Assembly (NCBI RefSeq): GCF_000473265.1
Contig: NZ_KI421511.1
Location: 7,847,314 to 7,911,313, forward strand
DNA: 64,000 nt
Direction of reading: 5' to 3'
DNA from: Amycolatopsis thermoflava N1165
GTDB taxonomy: Bacteria > Actinomycetota > Actinomycetes > Mycobacteriales > Pseudonocardiaceae
The notes below the pieces were generated by a model that did not search any database, was not told the DNA's origin, and saw nothing but the letters and a program-made list of their open reading frames with translations. Below are positions 16,653 through 26,072 of this stretch, piece by piece. A program made the position numbers and the translations under genes. Numbering within the stretch: the first letter of the stretch is position 1; every line of letters begins with the position of its first letter.

Positions 16653-18956
16653 ATGATTGACAACTCTGCCCAGGAGCGTGAGCACGCTCCGCCCCGCTCG
16701 TGGCGGTCCGCGCTGGACAACCTCCGCCACGACGTGCCGGCCTCGCTGGTCGTCTTCCTCGTCGCGATCCCGCTGTCGCTGGGCATCGCGCTGGCCTCCG
16801 GCGCGCCGATCGTCGCCGGCCTGATCGCCGCGATCGTCGGCGGCATCGTGGCCGGCGCGCTCGGCGGGGCGCCGCTGCAGGTCAGCGGCCCCGCCGCGGG
16901 CCTGACGGTGATCATGGCGGAGACCATCAACGAGTTCGGCTGGGCCGCCACCTGCGCCATCACCGTCCTGGCGGGCGCGCTGCAGATCCTGCTCGGCCTG
17001 AGCCGGATAGCGCGCGCCGCGCTGGCCCTGTCCCCGGCCATCGTGCACGGCATGCTGGCCGGCATCGGGGTCACGATCGTCCTGGCCCAGCTGCACATCG
17101 TGCTGGGCGGCACCGCGCAGAGCTCGCCGATCGACAACCTGCTCCAGCTGCCGGCGCAGATCCTCGACCCGCACGGGCCCGCCACCCTGATCGGCCTGCT
17201 CACCCTCGGCATCCTGCTGGCGTGGGGCAAGCTCCCCGCCGCGGTGCGGAAGGTGCCCGGCCCGCTCGCCGCGATCGTCGCGGTCACCGTGTTCTCGCTG
17301 GTCGCCGGGCTGGAAGTGCCGCGCGTCGACATCCCGGCGAATGTGCTCGACATCAGTTTCGCGCCGGACTTCCCGGACACCGGCTGGTTCGACTTCGGCG
17401 TCGCCGTCGTCACCATCGCACTGGTCGCGAGCGTCGAGAGCCTGCTCTCCGCCGTGGCCGTCGACAAGATGCACACTGGGCCCCGCGCGAACCTCAACCG
17501 CGAGCTGCTCGGCCAGGGCGCGGCCAACATGACCTCGGGCGCGCTCGGCGGCCTGCCGGTCACCGGCGTGATCGTGCGGAGCTCGACCAACGTGCAGACC
17601 GGCGCCCGCACCCGCGTTTCGGCCGTCCTGCACGGCGTCTGGGTGCTGCTGTTCGTCGCCGTGCTGGCCGGGTTGCTGCGCAACATCCCGCTCGCGGCGC
17701 TCGCCGGCCTGCTGGTGCATGTCGGCGCGAAGCTGGTCAACCTCAACCACATCAAGCAGGTGCTGCGGCACGGCGACCTGCCGGTCTACCTGATCACGCT
17801 GCTCGGCGTCGTGGCCATCGACCTGCTCACCGGTGTGCTGATCGGTGTCGCCGCGGCCGCGCTGATCATGCTCCGCCGCCTGCTGTGGTCCGGCATCCAC
17901 GCCGAACGCGACGGCGACAAGTGGCGCGTCGTCGTCGAGGGGGCGTTGTCCGCGCTCTCGATTCCGCGCCTGACCTCGGTACTGGGCACCATCCCGCGCG
18001 GCGCGACGGTGACCCTCGAACTCGTCGTGGACTACCTCGACCACGCGGCGTTCGACACGCTGTCGGCCTGGCAGCACTCCCACGAGGAGGCGGGCGGCCA
18101 GGTGATCGTGGACGAGATCGGGCACCCCTGGTTCGAGCGGGGCAAAGCAGGCGAGCCGACCGTGCACAAGGCCAAGGCCCAGCGGATCGCGCCGCGCTGG
18201 TTCGCCCCGTGGTCGGACTGGCAGCAGGCCCGGCAGGAGGAGCCGGTCGAGGTTCCGGAGCAGCGGCAGCCGCGGGAGAGTTCGATGCGGCGCGGCATGG
18301 TCGAGTTCGAGCGGCGCACGTCGCAGCTGGTCCGCCCGATCCTGGGCAAGCTGGCCGACACGCAGAACCCGGAGACGCTGTTCATCACCTGCGGCGACGC
18401 GCGGATCGTGCCGAACCTGATCACCAGCAGCGGCCCTGGCGACCTGTTCACGGTGCGCAACATCGGCAACCTGGTGCCCGACCACGCGACGTGTGCGGCT
18501 GGTTCGGACGCGTCCATCGGCGCCGCGGTCGAGTTCGCGGTCGGGGTGCTCAAGGTGCGCGAGATCGTGGTGTGCGGGCACTCGTCGTGTGGCGCGATGA
18601 AGGCGCTGCTGGGCGGCGTGCCGGCGGGCGCGCCCGCGCTGGAGTCCTGGCTCCGGCACGCCGAGCCGAGCGTGGAGCGGGCGAAGACGCACGCGCCGAT
18701 CCGGATCGGCGACTCGCTGCCCGGCTCCGAGGCCGACCAGCTGGCGCTGCACAACGTCCTGCAGCAGCTGGACCGGCTGCGGGAGTACCCGACGGTCGCG
18801 GCCGCCGAGGCCCGCGGCGAGGTCGACCTGGTGGGGATGTACTTCGAGGTCGGCGCCGCCCGCGTGCACCTGTACGACCCGAAGGCGAACGCCTTCGTCT
18901 CGGCCGACAGCGTCGTGACCGGGACCGCGGAGAGCAACCCGATGGTCACCGGGTAG
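16653..18956 (+). CDS. SulP-family anion transporter fused to a beta-carbonic anhydrase
   Basis: A 767-residue fusion. Residues about 25-415 are a SulP permease with 10 or more membrane segments; about 425-510 is a STAS-like domain; about 550-767 is a beta-carbonic anhydrase with zinc ligands Cys580, His643 and Cys646 and the Asp582-Arg584 pair (TCGDAR, GHSSC). It matches the mycobacterial Rv3273 design. Coupling an anion carrier to CO2 hydration suggests bicarbonate transport, though sulfate cannot be excluded. GGAGG precedes the ATG at 16653. Confidence 0.93.
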   Translation: MIDNSAQEREHAPPRSWRSALDNLRHDVPASLVVFLVAIPLSLGIALASGAPIVAGLIAAIVGGIVAGALGGAPLQVSGPAAGLTVIMAETINEFGWAATCAITVLAGALQILLGLSRIARAALALSPAIVHGMLAGIGVTIVLAQLHIVLGGTAQSSPIDNLLQLPAQILDPHGPATLIGLLTLGILLAWGKLPAAVRKVPGPLAAIVAVTVFSLVAGLEVPRVDIPANVLDISFAPDFPDTGWFDFGVAVVTIALVASVESLLSAVAVDKMHTGPRANLNRELLGQGAANMTSGALGGLPVTGVIVRSSTNVQTGARTRVSAVLHGVWVLLFVAVLAGLLRNIPLAALAGLLVHVGAKLVNLNHIKQVLRHGDLPVYLITLLGVVAIDLLTGVLIGVAAAALIMLRRLLWSGIHAERDGDKWRVVVEGALSALSIPRLTSVLGTIPRGATVTLELVVDYLDHAAFDTLSAWQHSHEEAGGQVIVDEIGHPWFERGKAGEPTVHKAKAQRIAPRWFAPWSDWQQARQEEPVEVPEQRQPRESSMRRGMVEFERRTSQLVRPILGKLADTQNPETLFITCGDARIVPNLITSSGPGDLFTVRNIGNLVPDHATCAAGSDASIGAAVEFAVGVLKVREIVVCGHSSCGAMKALLGGVPAGAPALESWLRHAEPSVERAKTHAPIRIGDSLPGSEADQLALHNVLQQLDRLREYPTVAAAEARGEVDLVGMYFEVGAARVHLYDPKANAFVSADSVVTGTAESNPMVTG

Positions 18957-19006
18957 CCACACACCGGAAAGCCGGCCGGCCGGCGCCGGTATTAGTGTCG
19001 GATCCC

Positions 19007-19729
19007 GTGAGCGTGCTGGTGGTGACCGGGACCGGAACCGGCGTCGGCAAGACCGCGGTGACCGCGGCCCTCGCCGCGCTCGCGCGCGCCGAGGGCCGCC
19101 GGGTGGCCGTGCTGAAACCCGCGCAGACCGGGGTCGCCCCGGACGAGCCCGGCGACATCGACGAGGTGACCCGCCTCGCCGGGGACATCACCGCCCGCGA
19201 GCTGCGCCGCTACCCGGACCCGCTCGCCCCGGACGTCGCGGCGCGGCGCAGCGGCATCGCGCCGGTCGGGCCGGCCGAGGCCGCCGGGGCGGCGAGCGAG
19301 CTGGCCGAGACGCACGACCTCGTGCTGGTCGAGGGCGCCGGTGGGCTGCTGGTCCGCTTCGACGCCGACGGCGCCACCCTGGCCGACGTCGCGTGGTCGC
19401 TGTCCGCCCCGCTGCTGGTGGTCGCCGAGGCCGGGCTCGGCACCCTCAACGCCACGGCCCTGACGGCCGAGGTCACGACGGCGCGCGGCCTCAACGTGCT
19501 CGGTGTCGTCATCGGGTCCTGGCCCGCGCGGCCGGACCTGGCCGCCCTGTGCAATGTGTCCGACCTGCCGGTGGCCGCCGGATCGCCCCTGCTCGGCGCC
19601 CTCGCCGAGGGTGCGGGCGCGCTGGACCGCGACGCCTTCCTGGAGGCGGCGCGCGCCGGGCTGTCGCCGTGGTTCGGCGGCGACTTCGACGCCGAGCGGT
19701 TCGAGAAGGGCCTGAACACCCAGTCCTGA
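19007..19729 (+). CDS. bioD: Dethiobiotin synthetase
   Basis: ATP-dependent ring closure of 7,8-diaminopelargonate to dethiobiotin, the step before biotin synthase. The 240-residue protein has the P-loop GTGTGVGKT at residues 7-15, LKPAQTG and the VEGAGGLLV loop that binds substrate. The GTG at 19007 has no ribosome site; TAGTGT at 18993-18998 is a possible -10. No bioA, bioF or bioB is adjacent in the window, so bioD seems to be transcribed apart from them or they lie elsewhere. Confidence 0.93.
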   Translation: MSVLVVTGTGTGVGKTAVTAALAALARAEGRRVAVLKPAQTGVAPDEPGDIDEVTRLAGDITARELRRYPDPLAPDVAARRSGIAPVGPAEAAGAASELAETHDLVLVEGAGGLLVRFDADGATLADVAWSLSAPLLVVAEAGLGTLNATALTAEVTTARGLNVLGVVIGSWPARPDLAALCNVSDLPVAAGSPLLGALAEGAGALDRDAFLEAARAGLSPWFGGDFDAERFEKGLNTQS

Positions 19730-19863
19730 CCCACGTTCTGGCGGGGGCCGGCGGGGTGAACCCGGCCGACTGGACCGGCGACGCGGCCGACACGGTGCGT
19801 ACACGGGTGGGAGGACCGGCTAATCTCGGTGCGGCGGATCAAGCGGCAACGGAAAGAGGTGCG

Positions 19864-20460
19864 GTGGCCGACTCGTCGCCGGTGCAGGCCAGGCCGGGAG
19901 CACCCGGTCCGGAGCTGTCCGCTGTGCTGTTCCACCGGCGGCCACCCCGGCCGCGGGTGGTCGTGAAGGCCGACCTGCTGCCCGCGGTCAGCCTGCTGTC
20001 GCTGATCGGGGTGCTCGGCATCCCGCTCGGCTGGCTCTGGTCGCTGCTCGCCCCGCCCGAACGCGTGCGCGTGTTCGACGGCGGCCAGCTGATCCCGTTG
20101 CAGCTGGAGAGCTGGCACCGCTTCGACGACCTCGCGGTCTACGCGTTGCTGGGCCTCGGCCTGGGTGTGGTCACCGGGGTCGCGGTGTGGATGCTGCGCG
20201 AGCGGCGCGGGCCCGTGGTGCTGATCGCCGCGGTGCTCGGCGGCCTGCTCGCGGCCTGGCTCGGCGTCCAGATGGGCGTGGCCTTCGCCAACAGCGCCTA
20301 CGCGGTCACGACCACGCCCGCGATCGGCGACGTCATCGAACGGGCGCCGCGCATCGAGTCGTTGTGGGTCCTGGTGGCCCAGCCGCTGGGCACCGCGCTG
20401 GTCTACGGCCTGCTCGCCGGCTGGAACGGCCGCGACGACCTCGGCCGCAGGCTGGGCTAG
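19864..20460 (+). CDS. DUF2567 membrane protein
   Basis: A 198-residue protein with four membrane helices (about 40-62, 90-112, 118-140, 170-188) and an extracytoplasmic region between the first two that contains VRVFDGGQLIPLQ. It matches the DUF2567 family, including mycobacterial Rv1591, which also sits near biotin genes and the NAD module. The GTG at 19864 follows AAAGAGG. A hairpin terminator follows. Function is unknown. Confidence 0.82.
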   Translation: MADSSPVQARPGAPGPELSAVLFHRRPPRPRVVVKADLLPAVSLLSLIGVLGIPLGWLWSLLAPPERVRVFDGGQLIPLQLESWHRFDDLAVYALLGLGLGVVTGVAVWMLRERRGPVVLIAAVLGGLLAAWLGVQMGVAFANSAYAVTTTPAIGDVIERAPRIESLWVLVAQPLGTALVYGLLAGWNGRDDLGRRLG

Positions 20461-20469
20461 AAACGCGAA

Positions 20470-20503
20470 ACGGCCGGAACCCCGTGCTCGGGGTCCCGGC
20501 CGT
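20470..20503. terminator. Bidirectional terminator between DUF2567 and whiB
   Basis: ACGGCCGG-A-ACCCCG, a TGCT loop, and the complementary arm, a 15-bp stem with one A-C mismatch. It begins ten bases after the DUF2567 stop and ends ten bases before the convergent whiB stop, so it can serve both genes. Confidence 0.85.
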
Positions 20504-20513
20504 TCGGCTTGTC

Positions 20514-20774
20514 TCAGGCCGCCTCGGCGCGCCGCCGGGAGCGGATCAGGCTCCGCCGCTCCTGCTCGGTCGTGCCGCCGAAGATGCCGTTGTCGAGACC
20601 GGAGTCCAGTGCGTAGGCCAAGCATTCGGCGCGCACCGGACAGCTTGCGCACACCGCCTTGGCCCGTGCGACCTGCCGGGCGCCCGGGCCCATTTCGGAC
20701 ACGGGGAAGAACAGCTCAGGGTCCTCGTCCCGGCAGGCGGCACGAGTACGCCAGTCGATCACGTCGCGGCTCAT
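20514..20774 (-). CDS. WhiB-family iron-sulfur regulator
   Basis: An 86-residue Wbl protein. The four [4Fe-4S] ligands are Cys14, Cys42, Cys45 and Cys51 (CASCPVRAEC). The turn motif is GIFGG (63-67) instead of the more common GVWGG, and a basic C-terminal tail RSRRRAEAA can contact DNA. The ACRDEDPELFFPV segment is closest to WhiB1/WblE-type proteins, which work with the main sigma factor. AAGGAGG precedes the ATG at 20774. Which paralogue it is cannot be settled from sequence alone. Confidence 0.92.
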   Translation of the reverse strand: MSRDVIDWRTRAACRDEDPELFFPVSEMGPGARQVARAKAVCASCPVRAECLAYALDSGLDNGIFGGTTEQERRSLIRSRRRAEAA

Positions 20775-20896
20775 GGCGTGCCGCCTCCTTCCATGCGTTT
20801 CGTTTCTCAGCTGGCGCTCCAGGCACCAGCAAGGGTGACAGGCACGCGTAAGGGCCCATCTGGTTTTTCTTGCTGCGGTATCTGGGTTGCCACGCC

Positions 20897-20929
20897 GGGC
20901 TCGGATCAATCACCTTGATCCGGCGGGCT
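20897..20929. promoter_or_regulatory. Inverted repeat upstream of whiB
   Basis: GGATCAA-TCACC-TTGATCC (20903-20921) is a perfect 7-bp inverted repeat with weaker G/C pairing extending outward. It lies in the 246-base gap between whiB and the LON-domain gene, 130 bases before whiB. It could be an operator or the terminator of the upstream LON gene; no T run follows on either strand. Confidence 0.45.
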
Positions 20930-21020
20930 GGTGGCAGGGGCTGTTGCCAGCGCCGAAGGTCCAACGGTACCAGGAAGATCCTTGTTCCCGCTCACCTGCG
21001 AAAACGTTGTGGCCAGCGTC

Positions 21021-21734
21021 TCAGTTCAGGCTGGCGGGCAGGCCGAGCTGGATCAGCTCGGGTGGGGGAGCGGGCACCGCGCGCAGCTTCGTCAGGAAGC
21101 CGGCCTCCCGCCGCAGCATGCGGCTGACCATCCGCAGCCGGCGCAGCGGCTGGGTCTCTTCGAGCAGCTGCTGCCGGTCGGCCAGCGGCAGCAGGCAGTC
21201 GGCGGCGAGCAGGTACGACAGCGCGCCTGGTCCGGTCTCCGATTCCGGCGCCGCCCACGAGTCGCGGTGCCAGGCCGCCTCGCAGTACGCCCCGTGCGCG
21301 GACAGGGCCGCGTCGCGCAGGCCGGCGACCGCTCTTCCGGCGGCAGGCGGGAGCGGGTCGTCATCGACCCGTTCGACGGTGCCGACGAGGTAGGGCGCGC
21401 GGCTGTTGTCGATGTCCAGCACCCGGAAGCGGCGCTCGCCACGGGTGATGATGTCGAACCGGCCGTCGGGCAGCCGCTCGCTCTCGCCGAGCAGCGCGGT
21501 GCAGCCGATGGCGTGGACGTGATCGAGGTGTTCGACCTCGCGCACGGCGGAAGTCCGGATCGCGATGATCCCGAACCGGCGGTCCGGCACCGTGCCGGTC
21601 AGCAGGTCGACCGCGAGCTGCCGGTAGCGCGGCTCGAACAGGTGCAGGGGCAGCGTCGCGCCGGGCAGCAGGACGGTTTGCAGAGGGAACAGGGGGATGG
21701 TCTCTGTCGTTCTTTCCTGCCGCTCCGCATCCAC
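21021..21734 (-). CDS. LON N-terminal (substrate-binding) domain protein
   Basis: A 237-residue protein built on the Lon protease N-terminal domain without the ATPase or protease. It begins with the signature IPLFPLQTVLLPGATLPLHLFEPRYR and ends with a helical bundle. Stand-alone members occur widely; they may act as adaptors or chaperone-like proteins. The GTG at 21734 has no ribosome site, but TACCGT lies exactly at -12 to -7 (21741-21746 on the opposite strand), fitting a leaderless mRNA. Possible co-transcription with whiB downstream is not evident because of the 246-base gap. Confidence 0.88.
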   Translation of the reverse strand: MDAERQERTTETIPLFPLQTVLLPGATLPLHLFEPRYRQLAVDLLTGTVPDRRFGIIAIRTSAVREVEHLDHVHAIGCTALLGESERLPDGRFDIITRGERRFRVLDIDNSRAPYLVGTVERVDDDPLPPAAGRAVAGLRDAALSAHGAYCEAAWHRDSWAAPESETGPGALSYLLAADCLLPLADRQQLLEETQPLRRLRMVSRMLRREAGFLTKLRAVPAPPPELIQLGLPASLN

Positions 21735-21767
21735 GGCTACACGGTACGTCGATCCGGTGGTTCTCGC

Positions 21768-22469
21768 TCAACGTCGTTTGGGCGGCGGGCGGAACACCGC
21801 GAACGGGTCTGTCACCTGGATGCCCTTCCCGGTGAAGGAGAACAACGCGGCCGGCCGTCCCCCGCTGCGGCCCGGCGCGGCCGTGTGCCCGGTGGGCGAG
21901 AGCAGGCCGCGCCGGGCCAGCACGCGCTGCAGGTTCGTCGCGTCGACCTTGTAACCCAGTGCGGCCGAGTACAGCTCGCGCAGGGCCGAGATGGTGAACT
22001 CACGCGGCGCGAGCGCGAAGCCGACGTTGGTGTACGACAGCTTGGAGCGCAGGCGGTCGCGGGCGCGCAGCACGATGTCGCGGTGGTCGAACGCGGTGCG
22101 CGGCAGGTCGTCCACCGGGTGCCAGCGCGTGTCCTCCGGGACCTCGGGGTCGACGTCGGAGGGGACCAGACCGAGGAACGCCGTGGCGACCACGCGCGGC
22201 CCTGGCACGCGGTCCGGCGCGCTGAACACCGCCAGCTGCTCGACGTGGCTCAGCTGCCGGACGTCGACCTTCTCCGCGAGCTGGCGGCGGATCGAGGTCT
22301 CCACGTCCTCGTCCGGCCGCAACCGTCCGCCGGGCAGCGACCAGCGCCCGACGTGCGGATCCAGCGCCCGGCGCCACAGCAGGACCTGCAGTGTGGCGCA
22401 ACGCACCTGCAATACCGCCGCCAAAACCTCGTGTGCCAGGGGGGCGCTGCTGTTAATATGACTTCGCAC
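21768..22469 (-). CDS. nrtR: NrtR-type NAD-responsive repressor (Nudix plus winged helix)
   Basis: A 233-residue regulator of NAD synthesis. The N-terminal half is a Nudix fold whose Nudix box is degenerate: the GxxxxxE part is kept (GRLRPDE) but the catalytic REUxEE reads RQLAEK, so it should bind ADP-ribose-type ligands without cutting them. The C-terminal half is a winged helix ([24 protein letters not shown]). It is divergent from nadABC with a palindrome between, the arrangement of actinobacterial NdnR/NrtR. The GTG at 22469 touches the palindrome and has TACAAT just upstream, so its mRNA is likely leaderless and self-repressed. Confidence 0.88.
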   Translation of the reverse strand: MRSHINSSAPLAHEVLAAVLQVRCATLQVLLWRRALDPHVGRWSLPGGRLRPDEDVETSIRRQLAEKVDVRQLSHVEQLAVFSAPDRVPGPRVVATAFLGLVPSDVDPEVPEDTRWHPVDDLPRTAFDHRDIVLRARDRLRSKLSYTNVGFALAPREFTISALRELYSAALGYKVDATNLQRVLARRGLLSPTGHTAAPGRSGGRPAALFSFTGKGIQVTDPFAVFRPPPKRR

Positions 22470-22494
22470 GGTTTTCGATTGTAAGGCGAAAACC
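22454..22494. promoter_or_regulatory. Divergent nrtR/nadA promoters with NrtR operator palindrome
   Basis: GGTTTTCG (22470-22477) and CGAAAACC (22487-22494) form a perfect 8-bp inverted repeat with a 9-base spacer. The spacer holds TACAAT on the minus strand, the apparent -10 of nrtR, and TAATAT at 22454-22459 is a -10 for nadA on the plus strand. A repressor on the palindrome would block nrtR directly and nadA just after its start site. Operator role is inferred from position. Confidence 0.7.
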
Positions 22495-22516
22495 AGCGAC
22501 TGGTCCAGGAGGGCCG

Positions 22517-23524
22517 ATGACTGCAGCGACTGTGGACCTGACCCCGTACGGCGGCGTGGAGCCGGACGAGGCGTGGGCGGAAGAGGTGCGCAAGCTGGCG
22601 CGCGAGCGGGATGCCGTGCTGCTGGCGCACAACTACCAGGCTCCGGCGATCCAGGACATCGCCGACCACACGGGGGACTCCCTCGCGCTGTCGCGGATCG
22701 CCGCCGCCAGCGACGCGTCGACCATTGTGTTCTGCGGCGTGCACTTCATGGCCGAGACCGCGAAGATCCTGTCGCCGGACAAGACGGTGCTGATCCCCGA
22801 CGCCCGCGCCGGCTGCTCGCTCGCCGACTCCATCACCGGCGCCCAGCTGCGCGAGTGGAAGGCGCAGCACCCCGGCGCGGTCGTGGTGTCCTATGTGAAC
22901 ACCACCGCCGAGGTCAAGGCGGAGACGGACATCTGTTGCACGTCGTCCAACGCCGTCGACGTGGTGGCGTCGATCCCGGCCGACCGCGAGGTCCTGTTCG
23001 GTCCGGACCAGTTCCTCGGCGCGCACGTCAAGCGCAAGACCGGGCGCGAGAACATGCACATCTGGGCCGGCGAGTGCCACGTGCACGCCGGGATCAACGG
23101 TCCCGAGCTGGCGCAGCGCGCGGCCGACCACCCGGACGCGGACCTGTTCATCCACCCCGAGTGCGGTTGCGCCACCTCGGCGCTCTACCTGGCGGGCGAG
23201 GGCGCGGTGCCCGCGGACAAGGTGAAGATCCTGTCCACTGGGGACATGGTGCACGAGGCCCGCGCGACCAAGGCGAAGTCGGTACTGGTGGCCACCGAGG
23301 TGGGCATGCTGCACCAGTTGCGCAAGGCCGCGCCGGGCATCGACTTCCGCGCGGTGAACGACCGGGCGTCGTGCGCATACATGAAGATGATCACCCCGGC
23401 CGCCCTGCTGCGCGCCCTGCGCGAAGGCGCCGACGAGGTGCACGTCGACCCGGAAACCGCGGCCAGGGCCCGCGCCTCGGTGCAGCGGATGATCGAGATC
23501 GGGCAGCCCGGCAGCGGCGAATGA
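22517..23524 (+). CDS. nadA: Quinolinate synthase
   Basis: Condenses iminoaspartate with dihydroxyacetone phosphate to quinolinate, using a [4Fe-4S] cluster. The 335-residue protein has the three cluster Cys regions [17 protein letters not shown] and [10 protein letters not shown], the phosphate-binding AHNYQ motif and [12 protein letters not shown]. First gene of nadA-nadB-nadC; its stop overlaps nadB by four bases. AGGAGGGCC precedes the ATG at 22517. Expected to be repressed by the divergent NrtR protein when NAD is plentiful. Confidence 0.97.
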   Translation: MTAATVDLTPYGGVEPDEAWAEEVRKLARERDAVLLAHNYQAPAIQDIADHTGDSLALSRIAAASDASTIVFCGVHFMAETAKILSPDKTVLIPDARAGCSLADSITGAQLREWKAQHPGAVVVSYVNTTAEVKAETDICCTSSNAVDVVASIPADREVLFGPDQFLGAHVKRKTGRENMHIWAGECHVHAGINGPELAQRAADHPDADLFIHPECGCATSALYLAGEGAVPADKVKILSTGDMVHEARATKAKSVLVATEVGMLHQLRKAAPGIDFRAVNDRASCAYMKMITPAALLRALREGADEVHVDPETAARARASVQRMIEIGQPGSGE

Positions 23525-25167
23525 CCGGCCCGGTTATCGACGAGAAGACGAAAACCGCCTGCTGGGAGGCTCGCGCCGATCTGGTCGTGCTCGGCACCGG
23601 CGTCGCCGGGCTGACCGCGGCGATCCGCGCGCAGGAGCTCGGTCTGCGGGTGCTGGTCGTGACCAAGGCGGCGATCGAGGACGGCAACACCCGCTGGGCG
23701 CAGGGCGGCGTCGCCGTGGTCATGGAGGACCAGCACGACGAGGGCGACTCGGTCGCACGGCACGTCGACGACACGTTGATCGCCGGCGCCGGGCTGTGCG
23801 ACCCGGATGCGGTGGGGGCGATCCTCGCCGACGGTCCGCGCGCCGTGTCCTGGCTGCGGTCGGCGGGCGCGCGGTTCGACCCCGGCGCCTCCGGCCTGCT
23901 CGCCCGCACCCGGGAGGGCGGGCACAGCGCGTTCCGCGTGATCCACGCCGGTGGTGACGCGACCGGGGCGGAGGTCGAGCGGACGCTCGTCGCCGAGGCC
24001 ACCGGTCGTCGGCTGCCGGTACTGGAGCGGCACATCGCGGTCGACGCGCTGCGTACGCCGCGCGGCGACGTGGCCGGGGTGACGGTGCTCGACCCGGAGG
24101 GGCGGCCGGGTGTGCTGCGCGCGCCCGCGGTGCTGCTCGCCACCGGCGGGATGGGGCAGCTCTACCAAGCCACGTCGAACCCGGAGATCGCCACCGGTGA
24201 CGGCGTCGCGCTCGGGTTGCGGGCCGGGGCGGTGGCCGCGGACCTGGAGTTCGTGCAGTTCCACCCCACCGTGTTGTACACGCCGGGCGCCCGCGGCCGG
24301 TGCCCGCTGGTGACCGAGGCCGTGCGCGGCGAGGGCGCGGTGCTCGTCGACGGCGCGGGGGCGTCCGTCATGCAGGGCGTGCACCCGCTGGGCGACCTGG
24401 CGCCGCGCGACGTCGTGTCCGGCGCGATCACGCGGCGGCTCGCTTCGGCGCCGGGTGGGATCGACGACCACGTGTTCCTCGACGCGACCGGCGTGCCCGG
24501 GTTCGCCAAGCGGTTCCCGACGGTGTTCGCGGCCTGCCGGGCGATCGGTGTCGACCCGGCGCGTGATCCGATCCCGGTCACCCCGGCGGCACACTTCGCC
24601 TGCGGCGGGATCGTCGCGGGCACCGACGGCCGCACCGGTGTCGCCGGCCTCTACGCGGCCGGTGAGGTGGCACGGACCGGGTTGCACGGCGCGAACCGGC
24701 TGGCGTCCAACAGCCTGCTGGAAGGGCTGGTCACCGGGCGCGCCGCCGCCGAGGCGGTGGCCGCCGACCTCGCCGCAGGCCTGCTCGCCGACCCGAAGCA
24801 GGCGTCGGCACCCGCGTGGGGGCGGGTGCGGATGGCTGAGCGGGACGCGCTCCAGCGCGCGATGAGCCGGTACGCGGCGATCGGGCGGGACGCCGAGGGG
24901 CTGGCCGTGGCCGGCGCGGTGCTCGACTTGTCGACTTCGGACGGTCCACTCCGGACCCACGCCGACGTCGAGAACGCGTCGCTCACCTTGGTGGCGCAGG
25001 CTTTGCTGGCCGCGGCCGCGCGCCGCACCGAATCGCGCGGCTGCCACGTCCGCGCCGACCACCCCGGCCGGGACGACGTGGCGTGGCAGCGCAGTCAGCT
25101 GATCCGGCTCAACCCGTCGGGGCAGCCGGTGCTGGCCGACCCCGTGTGCACGGAGGAAGTGGCATGA
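23521..25167 (+). CDS. nadB: L-aspartate oxidase
   Basis: FAD enzyme that oxidises L-aspartate to iminoaspartate, the substrate of NadA. The 548-residue protein has the dinucleotide-binding fold ([13 protein letters not shown] near residue 22), [11 protein letters not shown], the [11 protein letters not shown] active-site segment and the [20 protein letters not shown] stretch shared with succinate dehydrogenase flavoproteins. ATGA overlaps on both sides tie it to nadA and nadC. Confidence 0.97.
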   Translation: MTGPVIDEKTKTACWEARADLVVLGTGVAGLTAAIRAQELGLRVLVVTKAAIEDGNTRWAQGGVAVVMEDQHDEGDSVARHVDDTLIAGAGLCDPDAVGAILADGPRAVSWLRSAGARFDPGASGLLARTREGGHSAFRVIHAGGDATGAEVERTLVAEATGRRLPVLERHIAVDALRTPRGDVAGVTVLDPEGRPGVLRAPAVLLATGGMGQLYQATSNPEIATGDGVALGLRAGAVAADLEFVQFHPTVLYTPGARGRCPLVTEAVRGEGAVLVDGAGASVMQGVHPLGDLAPRDVVSGAITRRLASAPGGIDDHVFLDATGVPGFAKRFPTVFAACRAIGVDPARDPIPVTPAAHFACGGIVAGTDGRTGVAGLYAAGEVARTGLHGANRLASNSLLEGLVTGRAAAEAVAADLAAGLLADPKQASAPAWGRVRMAERDALQRAMSRYAAIGRDAEGLAVAGAVLDLSTSDGPLRTHADVENASLTLVAQALLAAAARRTESRGCHVRADHPGRDDVAWQRSQLIRLNPSGQPVLADPVCTEEVA

Positions 25168-26012
25168 ACCTGGACCTGGAGGACGCCCGCCGCGTCGTGG
25201 AGACGGCGCTGGCGGAGGACCTGCGGTACGGACCGGACGCGACCACCGCCGCCACGGTTCCGGAGACGGCGACCGCGGTCGCGGAGATCACTCCCCGCGT
25301 GGACGGCACGCTCGCCGGCGTGCCGGTGGCGCTGCTGGTGTTCGACGCGGTCCTTGGCCCCGGATACGAGGTGCTCGGCCGGCGCGAGGACGGCAGCAGG
25401 CTCGTCGCGGGTGAGCCCGCGCTCGTCGTCCGCGGACCGGTGCGCGGGCTGCTCACCGCGGAGCGGACGGCGCTGAACCTGCTGTGCCACCTGTCCGGCG
25501 TGGCGACCGCGACGGCCGCGTGGGTGTCCGCTGTGGACGGCACCGGCTGCGCGATCCGGGACTCCCGCAAGACGCTGCCCGGCCTGCGGCTGCTGGAGAA
25601 GTACGCGGTGCGCTGCGGTGGCGGCGTCAACCACCGGATGGGCCTCGGCGACGCGGTGCTGATCAAGGACAACCACGTGGTGGCCGCCGGTTCGGTCACC
25701 GCCGCGCTGGCGGCAGCCAGGGAGCACGCGCCGGCGATGCCGTGCGAGGTCGAGGTCGACACGCTCGACCAGCTGGACGAGGCACTGGCCGCAGGCGCCG
25801 ACGAGGTCCTGCTGGACAACTTCGCGCCAGGGCAGTGCGCGGAAGCCGTGCGCCGCAAGGACGAGGTGTCGCCGAAGACGCGGCTGGAGGCCAGCGGCGG
25901 GCTGAAGCTGGCGAACGCGCGGGCCTACGCCGAGACCGGCGTGGACTACCTGGCGGTCGGCGCGCTGACCCACTCCTCGCCCGTGCTCGACCTCGGGATG
26001 GATCTTCACTGA
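25164..26012 (+). CDS. nadC: Nicotinate-nucleotide pyrophosphorylase (quinolinate phosphoribosyltransferase)
   Basis: Joins quinolinate and PRPP to give nicotinate mononucleotide and CO2. The 282-residue barrel enzyme shows LNLLCHLSGVATAT, RDSRKTLPGLR, the GGGVNHRMGLGDAVLIKDNH active-site run, and EVEVDTLDQL. Start at 25164 overlaps the nadB stop. Last nad gene; an inverted repeat follows it. Confidence 0.97.
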   Translation: MNLDLEDARRVVETALAEDLRYGPDATTAATVPETATAVAEITPRVDGTLAGVPVALLVFDAVLGPGYEVLGRREDGSRLVAGEPALVVRGPVRGLLTAERTALNLLCHLSGVATATAAWVSAVDGTGCAIRDSRKTLPGLRLLEKYAVRCGGGVNHRMGLGDAVLIKDNHVVAAGSVTAALAAAREHAPAMPCEVEVDTLDQLDEALAAGADEVLLDNFAPGQCAEAVRRKDEVSPKTRLEASGGLKLANARAYAETGVDYLAVGALTHSSPVLDLGMDLH

Positions 26013-26024
26013 ACCTTGTTCCAG

Positions 26025-26061
26025 CCTCCCCCGGCTTGCTATGACTGGGGTCCGGGGGAGG
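26025..26061 (+). repeat. 10-bp inverted repeat between nadC and the histidine kinase gene
   Basis: CCTCCCCCGG (26025-26034) pairs with CCGGGGGAGG (26052-26061) around a 17-base loop. The right arm runs into the GAGGAAGGA ribosome site of the kinase gene. It could end the nad transcript or hide the kinase ribosome site; no T run follows. Confidence 0.65.
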
Positions 26062-26072
26062 AAGGAACGGGC

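Noticed and set aside
16614-18962. Long minus-strand open frames opposite the SulP gene
   Set aside because: They mirror the codon pattern of the real gene and are His/Arg/Asp-rich without domains.
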